Assembly (NCBI RefSeq): GCF_040869045.1
Contig: NC_090319.1
Location: 231,687,832 to 231,751,831 of the forward strand
DNA from: Eurosta solidaginis
Taxonomy: Eukaryota > Arthropoda > Insecta > Diptera > Tephritidae
Length of the DNA stretch: 64,000 nt
Direction: 5' to 3'
Shown: positions 10,109-19,285 of the stretch, piece by piece
How the letters are laid out: each line of letters opens with the position of its first letter
Position numbering within the stretch: the stretch's first letter is position 1
Notes under the pieces: generated by a model
What the model was told of the DNA's origin: nothing
The model's input: the letters and a program-made list of their open reading frames with translations, nothing else
Database searches by the model: none
Program-made: the position numbers and the translations under genes

Positions 10109-12823
10109 ATGCACTTCAGAATTCTGCAGCTAAACTTTAATGGATTAACTGGGAAGATCATGGAGATGGTCGACTTCATGAAGCGGCACAACATCCGCAT
10201 TGCTGCGATTCAAGAAACTAAACTCACAGCAAGATCTGCATAGCAGACCAGTTCTGGGTATAATGTCCCCAGAAAAGATCGCGAGATCGGAAATGGAGGC
10301 GGCCTCGCGTTTATCATACACCACACTGTGCAATATCATATATTTAATCCCGGCATCGGCCGCAGGGACAGTGTCTTAGAACGTCAAGGATTATCTGTCC
10401 GGTCGGGTGATGCAAATCTAGAAATCATCAACATCTACATCCCTTATGTCACCTGTTGCCCCAGTGGATACCGCCCTGATATCAGCGGCGTACTCACTGG
10501 AAACAATCCCATTATCTTAGGCGATTTCAATGCCCATCACGCTCTATGACATTCAAACTTGCGGGTGGACAGTAGGGGTGAGATGTTAGCGGATCAAATA
10601 GAAAAAACGACGTTCTGCACTATAAACGGAGACGCCCCCACACGTATGGTAGGAAGCTGTCACAGTTCGCCGGATATTTCAATCGTGAGCGCAGAACTCG
10701 TAAACTGCGTCAATTGGCAGCCGATGGTAACGTTGGCATCCGACCACCTGCCTATACTTATTTCGCTCGAGCGTCCCGCCGACTTCATCGTCGCAGAAAA
10801 ACGCACTTTCATTAACTTTAAAAAAGGAAAGTGGGACGAATACAAATCCTTTACAGACAACCGCTTTGCTGCCCTCCCTATCCCAACTGATGCCAACCAA
10901 GGGGAGCGTGCTTTCCGCAAGGCCATTGAATCCGCCTCGGCTCGTTTCATTCCCGCCGGTAGAATTCCCGAAATTCGGCCCACTTCCCGGCAGAGGCCGC
11001 AAGTTTAGCGAGAGAACGTGACCTTATACGACAGCTCGACCCCGGCGACCCCCAAATAAGGGATATAAACCAACGCATCAGATTGCTTGTGGATGAACAC
11101 AAGCGGGCGAAATGGGAGGAGCACCTAAGCGGTTGTAACCCCCCTGCCGGTGTAGACAAACTTTGGCCAACTGTAAAGTCCCTATCGAATCCGTCTAGGC
11201 ACAATAACAAAGTTTCCATCGCCTTTGGCGACAAATTGCTGTCGGATGCGCAAAAATGCGCGAGCGCTCTCTGCCGACAATACATAATGCATTCTACGGT
11301 CGACAGAAATAGACGGAGGGCCAACAGACACGCACGTAAACATAAGTTCATCACGTCACCAATTACCATCACCGCCAAAGAGGTTGAGGTTGCCATCGGT
11401 CATGCTAAACCATCCAAAGCAGTGGGCCCAGATGGCATAGCCATGCCGATGCTTAAAAGCCTAGGGAAAGAGGGTTTCAAATATTTAGCACATGTCTTCA
11501 ACCTGTCTCTTTCCACCTTTGTCATTCCCGAAAAATGGAAAATGGCCAAGGTGGTCCCGCTACTAAAGCCTGGGAAACCAGCTAACATAGGAGAGTCATA
11601 TCGCCCGATATCTCCCCTATCGCCAGTAGCCAAGACCCTTGAAGCCATTTTACTCCCCCACTTCAAAGCAAATTTGCAGCTAGCCTGTCATCAGCATGGC
11701 TTTAGAGAACTCCATAGCACCACCACCGCACTAAATGCCATTAGCACCCAGATAAATTGTGGTTTAATTCAGAAGCCCCAGCATAGAACAGTACTCCTAG
11801 CGCTAGACCTATCAAAAGCTTTTGATACGGTTAACCATGGCACGTTACTGCAAGACTTGGAAGGGTCTACCCTTCCCCCATGTCTTAAAAGGTGCACCGC
11901 AAATTATCGGGGTGGTCGGCAGGCATCGGTGCAATTCAGAAACGAAATATCAAAGCCAAGAAGAATTAAACAAGGAGTGCCTCAGGGTGTTGTCCTATCC
12001 CCACTTTTGTTTAATTTCTACATATCTAAGCTACCTTCACCACCAGAAGGAGTCGCTATCGTTTCATACACCGATGACTGCATAATAATGGCCACAGGCC
12101 CGGGCCCAAAGATCGATGAGTTTTGCAAGAGAATAAACGGCTAACTTCCTGATCTCTCCAGTTTTTTCGCCTCGCGAAACCTGGCATTATCACCGACTAA
12201 ATCATCCGCGACCCTATCTACAACTTGGACGTCCCAAATGTCGACCAATTTGAACATCCACGTCGATGGCACTACGCTACCGACTGTCCTATACCCCAAA
12301 ATCTTGGGTGTGACTTTTGATGAGGATCTACATTTTGGTGAGCATGCAGCCGCAATTGTTCCGAAAATCCAGAGCCGTAATAAAATCCTCAAATCCCTTG
12401 CTGGCAGTACTTGGAGAAAATACAAAGAAACGCTCATTACCACATACAAAGCAATTGGCCAGCCGTTTGCGTGCTACGCGTTCCCTATATGGTCGCCAAG
12501 CCTAAAAACCACCCACTGGAAGAAGCTACAGGCCTGCCAAAATACTGCGCTCAGAACTGCTACGGGCTGTCTTCTTATGTCCCCAGAACACCATTTACAT
12601 AATGAGGCGAGAATACTCCCCATCAGGGAGAGAAATGAGATGCTAACCAAACAGTTCCTGTTGAATACCCAGAAACCTGTGCATCTGATGAGCCAGCACC
12701 GCCTAGGGACTTAGGGAGTCATCTCCGTAAGCATTTTGAGGAAATACGGCACCTGAGAACTCAGCCGTATGAAGCAAAAAAACACAAGCAGGTCCTTGGT
12801 GAATTCCACAAACAGGCGTCACA
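10109..12823 (+). pseudogene. LINE A ORF2: AP endonuclease and reverse transcriptase
   Basis: The endonuclease begins at ATG 10109 with 'LQLNFNGLTGKI' and 'IAAIQETKL' (10120-10225), then is broken by stops near 10243 and 10549. Catalytic-type 'SDHLPILISL' is at about 10738-10770. RT occupies 11083-12144: 'KWKMAKVVPLLKPGKP', 'ALDLSKAFDTV', 'KQGVPQGVVLSP', and the catalytic box reads Tyr-Thr-Asp-Asp at 12067-12078 where the family has Tyr-Ala-Asp-Asp. A stop at 12142 breaks the thumb, which resumes from 12238 ('HPILGVTFDEDL'-type region). The protein would nick target DNA and prime reverse transcription there. It is inactive here. Confidence 0.88.
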
Positions 12824-13251
12824 AATTTGAATTTTCAATTATAAACTGAATTATAATACCTTATATATAATGAATTTACTTATACATATATATAAATATA
12901 CTTTTCAATTATAAACTGAATTATAATAATTTATACATATGAAATGAATTTACTTATACATATATGTACATACATTTGGAATTAAATATACTGTGTACAA
13001 TCATACATACATTTAAAACATATATAATGATAATACATATTAAATTATATATAGGAGATGAAAACTTTTATCGCAGAGTGTAAGAACTCATATAATTATG
13101 CACAAACATACATACTTACGTATAAACGAACAAGGAGAAATGGAATTATCAAACGATAGCGAACACACATGCATACAAATATACATTTAGGGTATTTAGC
13201 TAAGTTATAAGAACTTTTATTGTAAAGCAACGGAAGGCGACTCAAAAATCG

Positions 13252-13258
13252 TATAAAA
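13252..13258 (+). promoter_or_regulatory. TATA box of the E2 LTR
   Basis: 'gtataaaatg' lies in the LTR upstream of the AATAAA-like signal near 15518, as expected for a U3/R promoter. The start site would be about 30 bp downstream. Confidence 0.45.
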
Positions 13259-13374
13259 TGAGCGGCAAATCCAAGAACAAGGACTCTTGGCTTAGAAGTC
13301 GTAGAGTGAGGTATATAGTGGGCTGTGTTGAACATCCACTACGGAGCAGCTGGTGGTGTCAAACTTCACCTGCT

Positions 13375-13545
13375 TATGATAGGTAAAACGTTCGACGACT
13401 ACGTATTTTTCTAGGGATCCAGTGAGTTGTGTAAAACGCTCGCCGATTACGTATTTTACTAGGGATCCGGTGAGTTGTGTAAAATGCTCACCGATTACGT
13501 ATATTCACCAGACATACCACCGAGGCGTGTAAAACACTCGGTGAT
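13375..13545 (+). repeat. Tandem ~54-bp units in the E2 LTR
   Basis: The phrase 'gtaaaacg' + 'ctcgccgattacgtatt' + 'ctagggatcc' recurs about four times with mutations, each unit about 54 bp, just downstream of the TATA box. The last unit is the most diverged. Confidence 0.6.
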
Positions 13546-13837
13546 TAAACATATTACAATAACATACGTATATACATATTAGAGGTTTACGCCGATAACT
13601 ATATCGGCGGCGGTGGCGTAGGCACTATTATATACCGGCGGCGGCGGCGTGAGCGGCGCGCCGGCTTACGCCGGTGTTCTTACTTTATAAAGCTTGATTT
13701 TCTACTTAAAAAATAATATTTAGGAAAGGTTTTGGTTGTATGTATTTAAGGAAATCAACGTCTTGGCCATTTCGGAAAGGTCCCGGGGTTTGCCTCAAAG
13801 TCTCGCGGAAATTTAACTACTTAAAATGATCACACTT

Positions 13838-14235
13838 TTGTCTGTATGTCTCGTACAAAGCGTAGTTTCACCGAAGGAGATGTTCTGGTCTAACTCCTAA
13901 TACTCGATGTAGACACGATTTCTTTAAATTATTTGGCGCCATTTGCTGGTCACGCACAAAGGTGGCTTACGGATGCTATTAACGGCCTTTTAATACTCAT
14001 GGCTCTCGTGGCACAGTTTTAACGATTCACACCAACGTTGGCTTATTGTTGATCGCGGCAAAGTGCGCCTCTTGTTTTTTCGGCTGTTTTAAGAGCTATA
14101 ACTCCCGATGTGCGAACAGTAGTAATCCTGTCTACCACCAGTCACTACCACGTCTTCTGGCCCTCACACCACATGCCAGCACAGAAGTTATAGGTGTAAC
14201 ACCGAAGACTTTCTAACTGATTTTTTTGTCTCGCT
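13838..14235 (+). repeat. Highly degraded LINE A ORF1-like fragment
   Basis: Phrases such as 'tctgtatgtctcgtacaaag' and the 'ggcgccatttgctggtcacg' region line up in order with LINE A around 9483-9600 ('tcggtatgtctcgtgtaagg', then the text following 'ttttgtggctcc'). The resemblance is weak and interrupted, indicating an old copy. Confidence 0.4.
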
Positions 14236-14237
14236 AT

Positions 14238-14420
14238 GCTGCCGAGGTGGTGTGATGGTAGCGTGCTCCTCATACCACACCGAAGATCATGGGTTCACGA
14301 GCCGGACAAATCAGATGCCGTTCGGAGTAGGCATAAAACAATTTGTAAGAAAAATTAAAAGGAGCACGACGCAAATTGGCCTAAAATCTCTCGGAGGTTA
14401 TCGCGCCTACCAGAGAAACA
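14238..14420 (+). repeat. tRNA-headed SINE fragment
   Basis: 'gccgaggtggtgtgatggta' resembles a tRNA 5' half with an A box, and 'gggttcacgagcc' about 45 bp later resembles a B box. The body contains 'agatgccgttcggagtaggc' and 'ggagcacgacgcaaattgg', phrases I recognise from a SINE abundant in tephritid genomes (from memory). It is not a functional tRNA: the B box is altered and no acceptor stem closes. Confidence 0.6.
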
Positions 14421-15489
14421 CCTAGCACTACCAGAGAAACACCTTAAAACATTCGGCCAAGTCTGCCGCCCTCGAAATCATAAGCAGTCCAAGTGGATAT
14501 TATTGCGTAACTTATAGATGAAAATAGTATAATCCTACATAATAAATTTTACAAAGACCGTGGATAATTTTTTTTAAATGTGGACCAAAATTTGTTAAAT
14601 CAAAACGATATTTTAGATTGAAAGTCGGCCGATTTTAAGTTGAAAGATGTTAATGTTAGGCTCAGTCCAAACTGTAATTTTTCATGCCTTTTTATACAAC
14701 AATTCATTGTAAATAACCGCGTAGCTTTAGTTTTTAGCCTAGTTCGACTGTCTACTACGTTAGGGTAGCAGAACACCCGGTCATTTGTTCGACTGTCTTG
14801 GGAAAGCTTTTGCTTCACCAATTTGAGTGTTCCTGCGAAGGACAAAGCCTCACTTGGTTAATATGTATATGTAAAAAGTGATTTTTCAAACCCTTCTCAT
14901 ACGTGCATATATCATCAACTTAAGTCTGGGCTGAGAATCGTTTCAAAGAAGTATTTAAACCCCTTGAACCATTTAAAAGATTTTGGGGTATAGATTTTTT
15001 CTTTAATCTGCACCTTTTTTCGGGCAAAATGTTTTTTTAAAAACATGAGGACAATTTGAAAACATGTTCGACTTGGGTCATTTTATTTGAACTCATTGTT
15101 CTTTACTAATTTTTTGAAAATATTATGCAAAGTGGGCCTTTAAATTTTTTATATAACGTTTCTTTCAGTGCTATGTTTTAATAACTTGGTGAATAACTTG
15201 GCAAAGTCCGTGTTAAGCTGATATCGAAAACGACTGTTTTTTAAATAACTTTTGAATGGGTGGAAAGAGTTAAATTTCGCAATTGGATTCTTATAACTGG
15301 CAGTGATGCGCATCCGTTGATACCCCTTTCGACCATATCGAACCAATTTTCGACATGAACAATAAATGGTGACAGTCTTAAACGAGTTGTAAACATAGTA
15401 ACGCGCCGAACGCCGCCGCCGCCGCCGGCGCGCCGATATTTTCGACAATCGGCGGCGGCGGCGGCGTTTATCGGCGGCGTATATCTCTA

Positions 15490-15631
15490 ATACATATGTA
15501 TATAGATTTTCAGAAGGATTGAAATAAATCATCATTTTTTACAACGTTTAACTAACATCTTTTATTGTATAGGCGAACCCATTCGCTGAGTTATACCCCA
15601 GCAATAAACCCGACTAACGGGGTTCGTTACA
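15490..15631 (+). repeat. End of the E2 3' LTR
   Basis: It closely matches 3846-3988 and ends '...ggttcgttaca'. It contains the AATAAA-like 'aaataaatc' near 15518. Immediately to the right is LINE A coding sequence. Confidence 0.8.
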
Positions 15632-15941
15632 AACAGACACCTGATTGATGCGGCTATACCTCCCAGGGACTTAAGGGGTAATCTCCGTAAGCATTATGAG
15701 GAAATATGACACCTGAGAACACAGCCTTTTGAAGCAAAAAAACACAAGCAGGTCCTCAGTGATATCCACAAAGGCGTCAGAGTTTTATGCCAGGAAATTT
15801 CCGACGAATCCAGTACTTAAAGAAAAATACCCAGAGCTAGCGGACGAGGAACGCACTATACCTATGGATACGCGCGTCACTCCTGCTCTACTTCGATTTG
15901 GATACTGTAACAGGTTAAGCTGTTGCCTATACAGAATGAAC
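15632..15941 (+). pseudogene. LINE A copy 2, ORF2 C-terminal fragment
   Basis: Begins 'acagacacctgattgatgcg', almost identical to 35918 on, and encodes the C-terminal stretch 'NPVLKEKYPELADEERT' (about 15806-15856) and 'GYCNRL'. It stops at the 10-mer cagaatgaac (15932-15941), where LINE B is inserted in opposite orientation. Confidence 0.8.
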
Positions 15942-17104
15942 TTACTTACTTAATTGGCTCTTAACCGTTTAAACGGTTATGGCGTCCAACAAGGCGCGCC
16001 AGTCGCTTGTTCTCTCTACCAACCGGCGCCAATTGGCCACACAAAGCGAGCTTAAATCGTTCTGCACCTGGTGCTTCTAGCGGAGTGGGGGCCGTCCTCT
16101 ACCTTGGCTTCCATAGGCAGGTGCCGAGAGAAACACTTTCTTTCCCGGAGCGTCACCTTTCATTCGCGTAACATCGCCTAGCCAGCGCAGCCGCTGAGTT
16201 TTAATTCGCTGGACTATGTTGATGTCTGCGTATAGCTCGTACAGCTCATCGTTAAATATTCTCCGGTACTCGCCAACGCGTAGAGGTCCATAAATCTTTC
16301 GAACAACTTTTCACTCGAACACAAACAGAGCCATTTTATCTGATGTTGTCATGGTCCATGCTTCTGCACCATATAACAGGACGTGAACGATAAGTGACTT
16401 GTAGAGTATGATTTTCCTTTGCCGAGAGAGGATTTTACTTTTCAATTGCCTACCTAGTCCAAAGTAGAATGTAGAATTTATTGGCAAGACTGATTCTTCG
16501 CTGGATTTCACAGCTGATGTTGTTGCTAGGCGTAGATGCTGGTTCCCAAATAAACGAAGTCTTTTACTATTTCGAAATTATGGCTTACTCTTTGCTCGAT
16601 TGCAGCAGGTACTTCGTTTTGTCCTCATTCACCATCAAACCCATCGTTGCCGCTTCTTTTTCCAGTTTGGAGTAAGTAGAACTAACGGCGCGGGTGTTTA
16701 GGCCGATGATATCAATGTCATCAGCATATGCCATCCGCTTTTATGGAATATTTTTCCAGAGCGGTTAAGTTTTGCAGGTAGTATAGTTTTCTCCAGCACC
16801 AAATTAAAGAAATCGCACGATAGGGGGTCACCCTGTCTAAAACCTCGTTTAGTTTCGTACGGATCGGAGAGTTCCTTCCCATTTCTGGCTGAGCTGGAGG
16901 TGTTGCTCAACGTCATTTTGCGCAGCCGTATAAGTTTTGCGGGGAAACCAAATTCGGACATATCGGCGTATAAACAGCTCCTTTTCGTCCTGTCGGAGGC
17001 GGATTTAAAATCGACGAAGAGGTGATGTGTATCGATTCTTTTTTGCGGGTTTTCTCCAAGATTTGGCGGTTGCGATTGCCCATCAAAACATTTTCCACAG
17101 AGAA
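15942..17104 (-). pseudogene. LINE B copy 1 (RTE-like non-LTR retrotransposon), minus strand
   Basis: Its 3' tail is a short (TAAG)n-type repeat, seen here as 'ttacttacttaattgg'. Reading leftward on the minus strand, the RT carries 'SEFGFPAKLIRL' and 'GFRQGDPLSCDFFNL' (16698-16961). The 'LLYGAEAWTMTT' region follows at 16311-16511, and the 'LRWLGHVM'-like and 'RPPLRWKD'-like C-terminal motifs are present but broken. The simple-repeat tail and C-terminus recall RTE/BovB-type elements; the clade call is tentative. Frames are interrupted many times. The 5' part is lost where LINE A copy 3 begins. Confidence 0.8.
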
Positions 17105-17129
17105 TCTTAACATTTGTGCAACAGCCATG

Positions 17130-17662
17130 CGCAGTTCATAGCTGTCTCGCTAACGACTAAACGGTTGCATCGGACAGAATGTTCTATGCTGGACCCCAAA
17201 ACCCGACGTTCTCGTAACTTTTATAAATATTTTGTGGCTCCTTGCCAGCAGCCCGCTGCGCTCCCGCCCCAGCGCGTCACCAGCTCATACGGCCGTAGTA
17301 GAGTCGGTAAATGAGCCCATGCCCCGTCTTTCTCAGCCCCCTCTTTCCGGCACTAGCATTCGAGTAGGTCAGGGCAGGCAAATCTAAGTCCCTACCACCT
17401 TTTGACCATTTACTAGCACAAAATATATATGATTGCGACATCTGCTCAATGCAGTTTCAGTCTTAGACGGTGCCACTTTCCTAGATGTTCTGGTCTCAGC
17501 AACGGCAAACCCCGAGGGGTTTCATCGCCATGCTGCCAGGCCGAAAATAAAATTACACCGGGCACCCAAATGTTTACCCAGGGACGTCCAAACCCAGGGC
17601 CACAACAGCACTTACGTCCTGGCCTCCCTCTACTCAGGCGTAGTCACCCGTCACTTACCCCC
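17130..17662 (+). pseudogene. LINE A copy 3, ORF1 part
   Basis: Encodes 'DPKTRRSRNFYKYFVAPC' (17194-17245), matching copy 1 near 9536-9590, then degraded proline-rich sequence up to 17662, where an LTR-type element interrupts it. LINE A resumes at 19286 at the matching point of the consensus ('cccagagtgacg'). Confidence 0.75.
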
Positions 17663-18196
17663 TGTTTAGACCGCAGGCCTAAATATATCTCCCCCCCCCC
17701 CCCCCCCCTCGTAACATAATTTTCTTTAGGTATTTTCCTTCGTTTACTACCACCCACATATGCTTGTGATCACTAATACACACGGGCATATGTGAGTGGT
17801 AGTACGTATGTATCTTAGATTTTTACCGCTGTGAGCCCGCGGTACAGCAACTTTGTTGCCGAGAAACCCAACGAAGGAGCTGTATCGTGGGCTCATCGGC
17901 TCATGTCGCAAAGAGGCTCGTCTCTTTGAATCCAGCAGCCATCAAAGGTACACGTTATCCCACGTTCACGTAAGTGTCAATTTAATACAAATATATTTAA
18001 TATTTTAACTTTCCACAACATTTGTTAAAATCTTCCTTAACACTTGTTGTATTTATATACATTCAATAAAAACACACTGTGAATTTCTTTTTTTATTAAC
18101 ACGAAACTTTTTTGGTGTTTTTATTTTCTTCTTTTTTTTCGCCTTAAACAATCGATAACAAATACGTGGGAGTGCCGTTGCCACCACATTTGTCCA
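17663..18196 (+). repeat. 5' LTR of the small BEL-like element
   Basis: Starts TGTTTAGACC and ends TTTGTCCA. It includes an 18-C homopolymer at about 17691-17708 where the partner LTR has only six C's, so the tract has expanded or is a base-calling problem. It contains AATAAA at about 18066. Confidence 0.7.
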
Positions 18197-18447
18197 TGGT
18201 CCTTCGAGCCGGATATGAACCAGCCACTTGTTGTGAAATCAAAGTTCACCACAAATCTAAAATAAATTTTAGAAATACGTCGGCGATATCTACCGACACA
18301 AATCAAATTATAAAACGTACCAAAAGCGCTAAAGCACCAGCCACATCGCATGGATGCGTGCTCAATCCGTTTTTTCTTCGTTTCTTTGCGCGCATAAGTA
18401 TTTACTTATGGCCCTTAATTTTTTATTTCAATTAAATTTTATTTCAA

Positions 18448-18765
18448 ATGTTTTTTATTCTTCCGCGAAAATATATTAGAGATACTTTTTTTGATGAAAT
18501 CAAAGAGATCAAAGAAGAAGCAAAAGTATTATTAAAAAGTCAAGATTTTCCTGAAAATATTACAAATACCCTAATTAAAAGATGTACATCACAAGCTAGT
18601 CAACGGGAATCACAAAAACCTGAAATTTTCAAGTCATTATGTTATGTACCAAATTTATCAGAGCGCTTAGCAAACTCGAATTGTTATAATAAAGAAAAAG
18701 TTAGAATAGCGCACAAGCCAATTAACACATTAAAAAATTTATTCAACAAAACAAAATCTAAGGTA
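18448..18765 (+). pseudogene. Penelope-like element fragment (linker to endonuclease)
   Basis: The translation shows 'KSLCYVPNLSERLANS' and 'KEKVRIAHKPINTLKNLF', in the same order as the Penelope copies at 46611-52303 ('YIPDFSERLKGS', 'NIKIAHKPTH'). Neither the RT palm nor the GIY-YIG motif is included. It ends abruptly at the start of the second LTR, so it has replaced the first few bases of that LTR. Confidence 0.75.
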
Positions 18766-19285
18766 CCTCAGGCGGATAGAATATATCTCCCCCCTCGTAA
18801 CATAATTTTCTTTAGTTATTTTCCTTCGTTTACTACCACCCACATATGCTTGTGATCACTAATACACACGGGCATGTGTGAATGGTAGTACGTATGTATC
18901 TTAGATTTTTACCGCTGTGAGCCCGCGGTACAGCAACTTTGTTGCCGGGAAACCCAACGAAGGAGCTGTATCGTGGCTTCATCGGCACATGTCGCAAAGA
19001 GGCTCGTCCTCTTTGAATCCATCAGCCAGCGAAGGTACACGTTATCCACGTTCACGTAAGTGTCAATTTAATACAAATATATTTAATATTTTAACTTTCC
19101 ACAACATTTGTTAAAATCTTCTTTAACACTTGTTGTATTTATATACATTCAATAAAAACACACTGTGAATTCCTTTTTTTATTAACACGAAACTTTTTTG
19201 GTGTTATTATTTTCTTCCTTTTTTTGCCTTAAACAATCGATAACAAATACGTGGGTGCGCGCCGTTGCCACCACGCAATTGTCCA
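18766..19285 (+). repeat. 3' LTR of the small BEL-like element
   Basis: Direct repeat of 17681-18196. Its TG start is missing or altered at the Penelope junction. It ends 'aattgtcca' directly against LINE A sequence. Confidence 0.7.

Larger units (their letters stand above)
9203..12823 (+). mobile_element. LINE A copy 1: jockey/CR1-group non-LTR retrotransposon, 3'-truncated
   Basis: ORF1 (with a zinc-finger-like segment) is followed by an endonuclease-RT ORF2, as in jockey and CR1 clades. The start near 'ggctttcggcgcttgcc' follows E2 LTR sequence. The 3' end stops inside the ORF2 C-terminus ('EFHKQAS', about 12823), whereas other copies here (15632, 35681, 56317) carry further coding sequence. 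So this copy lacks its 3' end, unlike ordinary 5'-truncated LINEs. The family is present at least five more times in the window. Confidence 0.85.
12824..13579 (+). repeat. Middle part of the E2 3' LTR
   Basis: Non-coding, AT-rich sequence between LINE A and the hAT-like insertion, continuing directly into 15490 once that insertion is removed. It starts with a ~68-bp tandem duplication (12834-12970, repeating 'ttttcaattataaactgaat'). It also holds a TATA box and tandem ~54-bp units. I assign it to the LTR because of this continuity and because 3846-3988 shares the part after 15490. Confidence 0.6.
13580..15489. mobile_element. Non-autonomous hAT-like element (1910 bp) inside the E2 LTR
   Basis: The ends read TAGAGGTTTACGCCG on the left and, as reverse complement, TAGAGATATACGCCG on the right. 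The flanks carry an exact 8-bp duplication ATACATAT (13572-13579 and 15490-15497). An 8-bp TSD with TAGAG ends fits the hAT superfamily. Both ends are strikingly GC-rich, with long CGCCGC runs (13595-13670, 15405-15480), while the middle is AT-rich. I see no transposase; the 128-codon minus ORF at 15149-15535 is Arg-rich only because of the CGCCGC repeats. A degraded LINE A piece and a SINE lie inside. Confidence 0.8.
3846..15631 (+). mobile_element. E2: degraded Ty3/gypsy retrotransposon containing nested insertions
   Basis: Limits are the LTR remnant at 3846-3988 and the matching LTR end at 15490-15631. Between them lie gag, protease, RT, integrase, a ~1.1 kb non-coding tail, a polypurine tract at 9167-9181, and a 3' LTR broken into three pieces (9182-9202, 12824-13579, 15490-15631) by LINE A and a hAT-like element. 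The right flank (15632 on) is another LINE A copy, so E2 itself appears to sit in LINE A. Clade within gypsy is not assigned. Confidence 0.8.
17663..19285 (+). mobile_element. Small LTR pair, BEL/Pao-like, internally deleted
   Basis: Two direct repeats of about 520-530 bp (17663-18196 and ~18766-19285) share nearly all of their sequence, from 'atatatctccccc' to 'gttgccaccac' and 'ttgtcca'. The left copy starts TG and both end CA. Flanking LINE A sequence carries a C-run on the left and 'ccc' on the right, consistent with a short TSD. After the first LTR comes 'tggtccttcgagccgg', a leader phrase I associate with BEL/Pao elements. The ~570-bp interior has no gag-pol and is partly Penelope sequence. 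Confidence 0.7.

Noticed and set aside
13595..13670. CpG island promoter of a host gene
   Set aside because: The GC-rich run is mirrored at 15405-15480 as terminal repeats of a TSD-flanked element, with no gene downstream.
14238..14310. tRNA gene
   Set aside because: An A-box and altered B-box are present, but no acceptor stem or intact cloverleaf; the body matches a SINE.
15149..15535. 128-codon Arg-rich minus-strand protein
   Set aside because: The Arg/Ser-rich part is the CGCCGC terminal repeat read in one frame; no other coding sign.
17691..17708. Functional poly-C tract
   Set aside because: The partner LTR has six C's; length variation of a homopolymer or base-calling error is the simpler reading.
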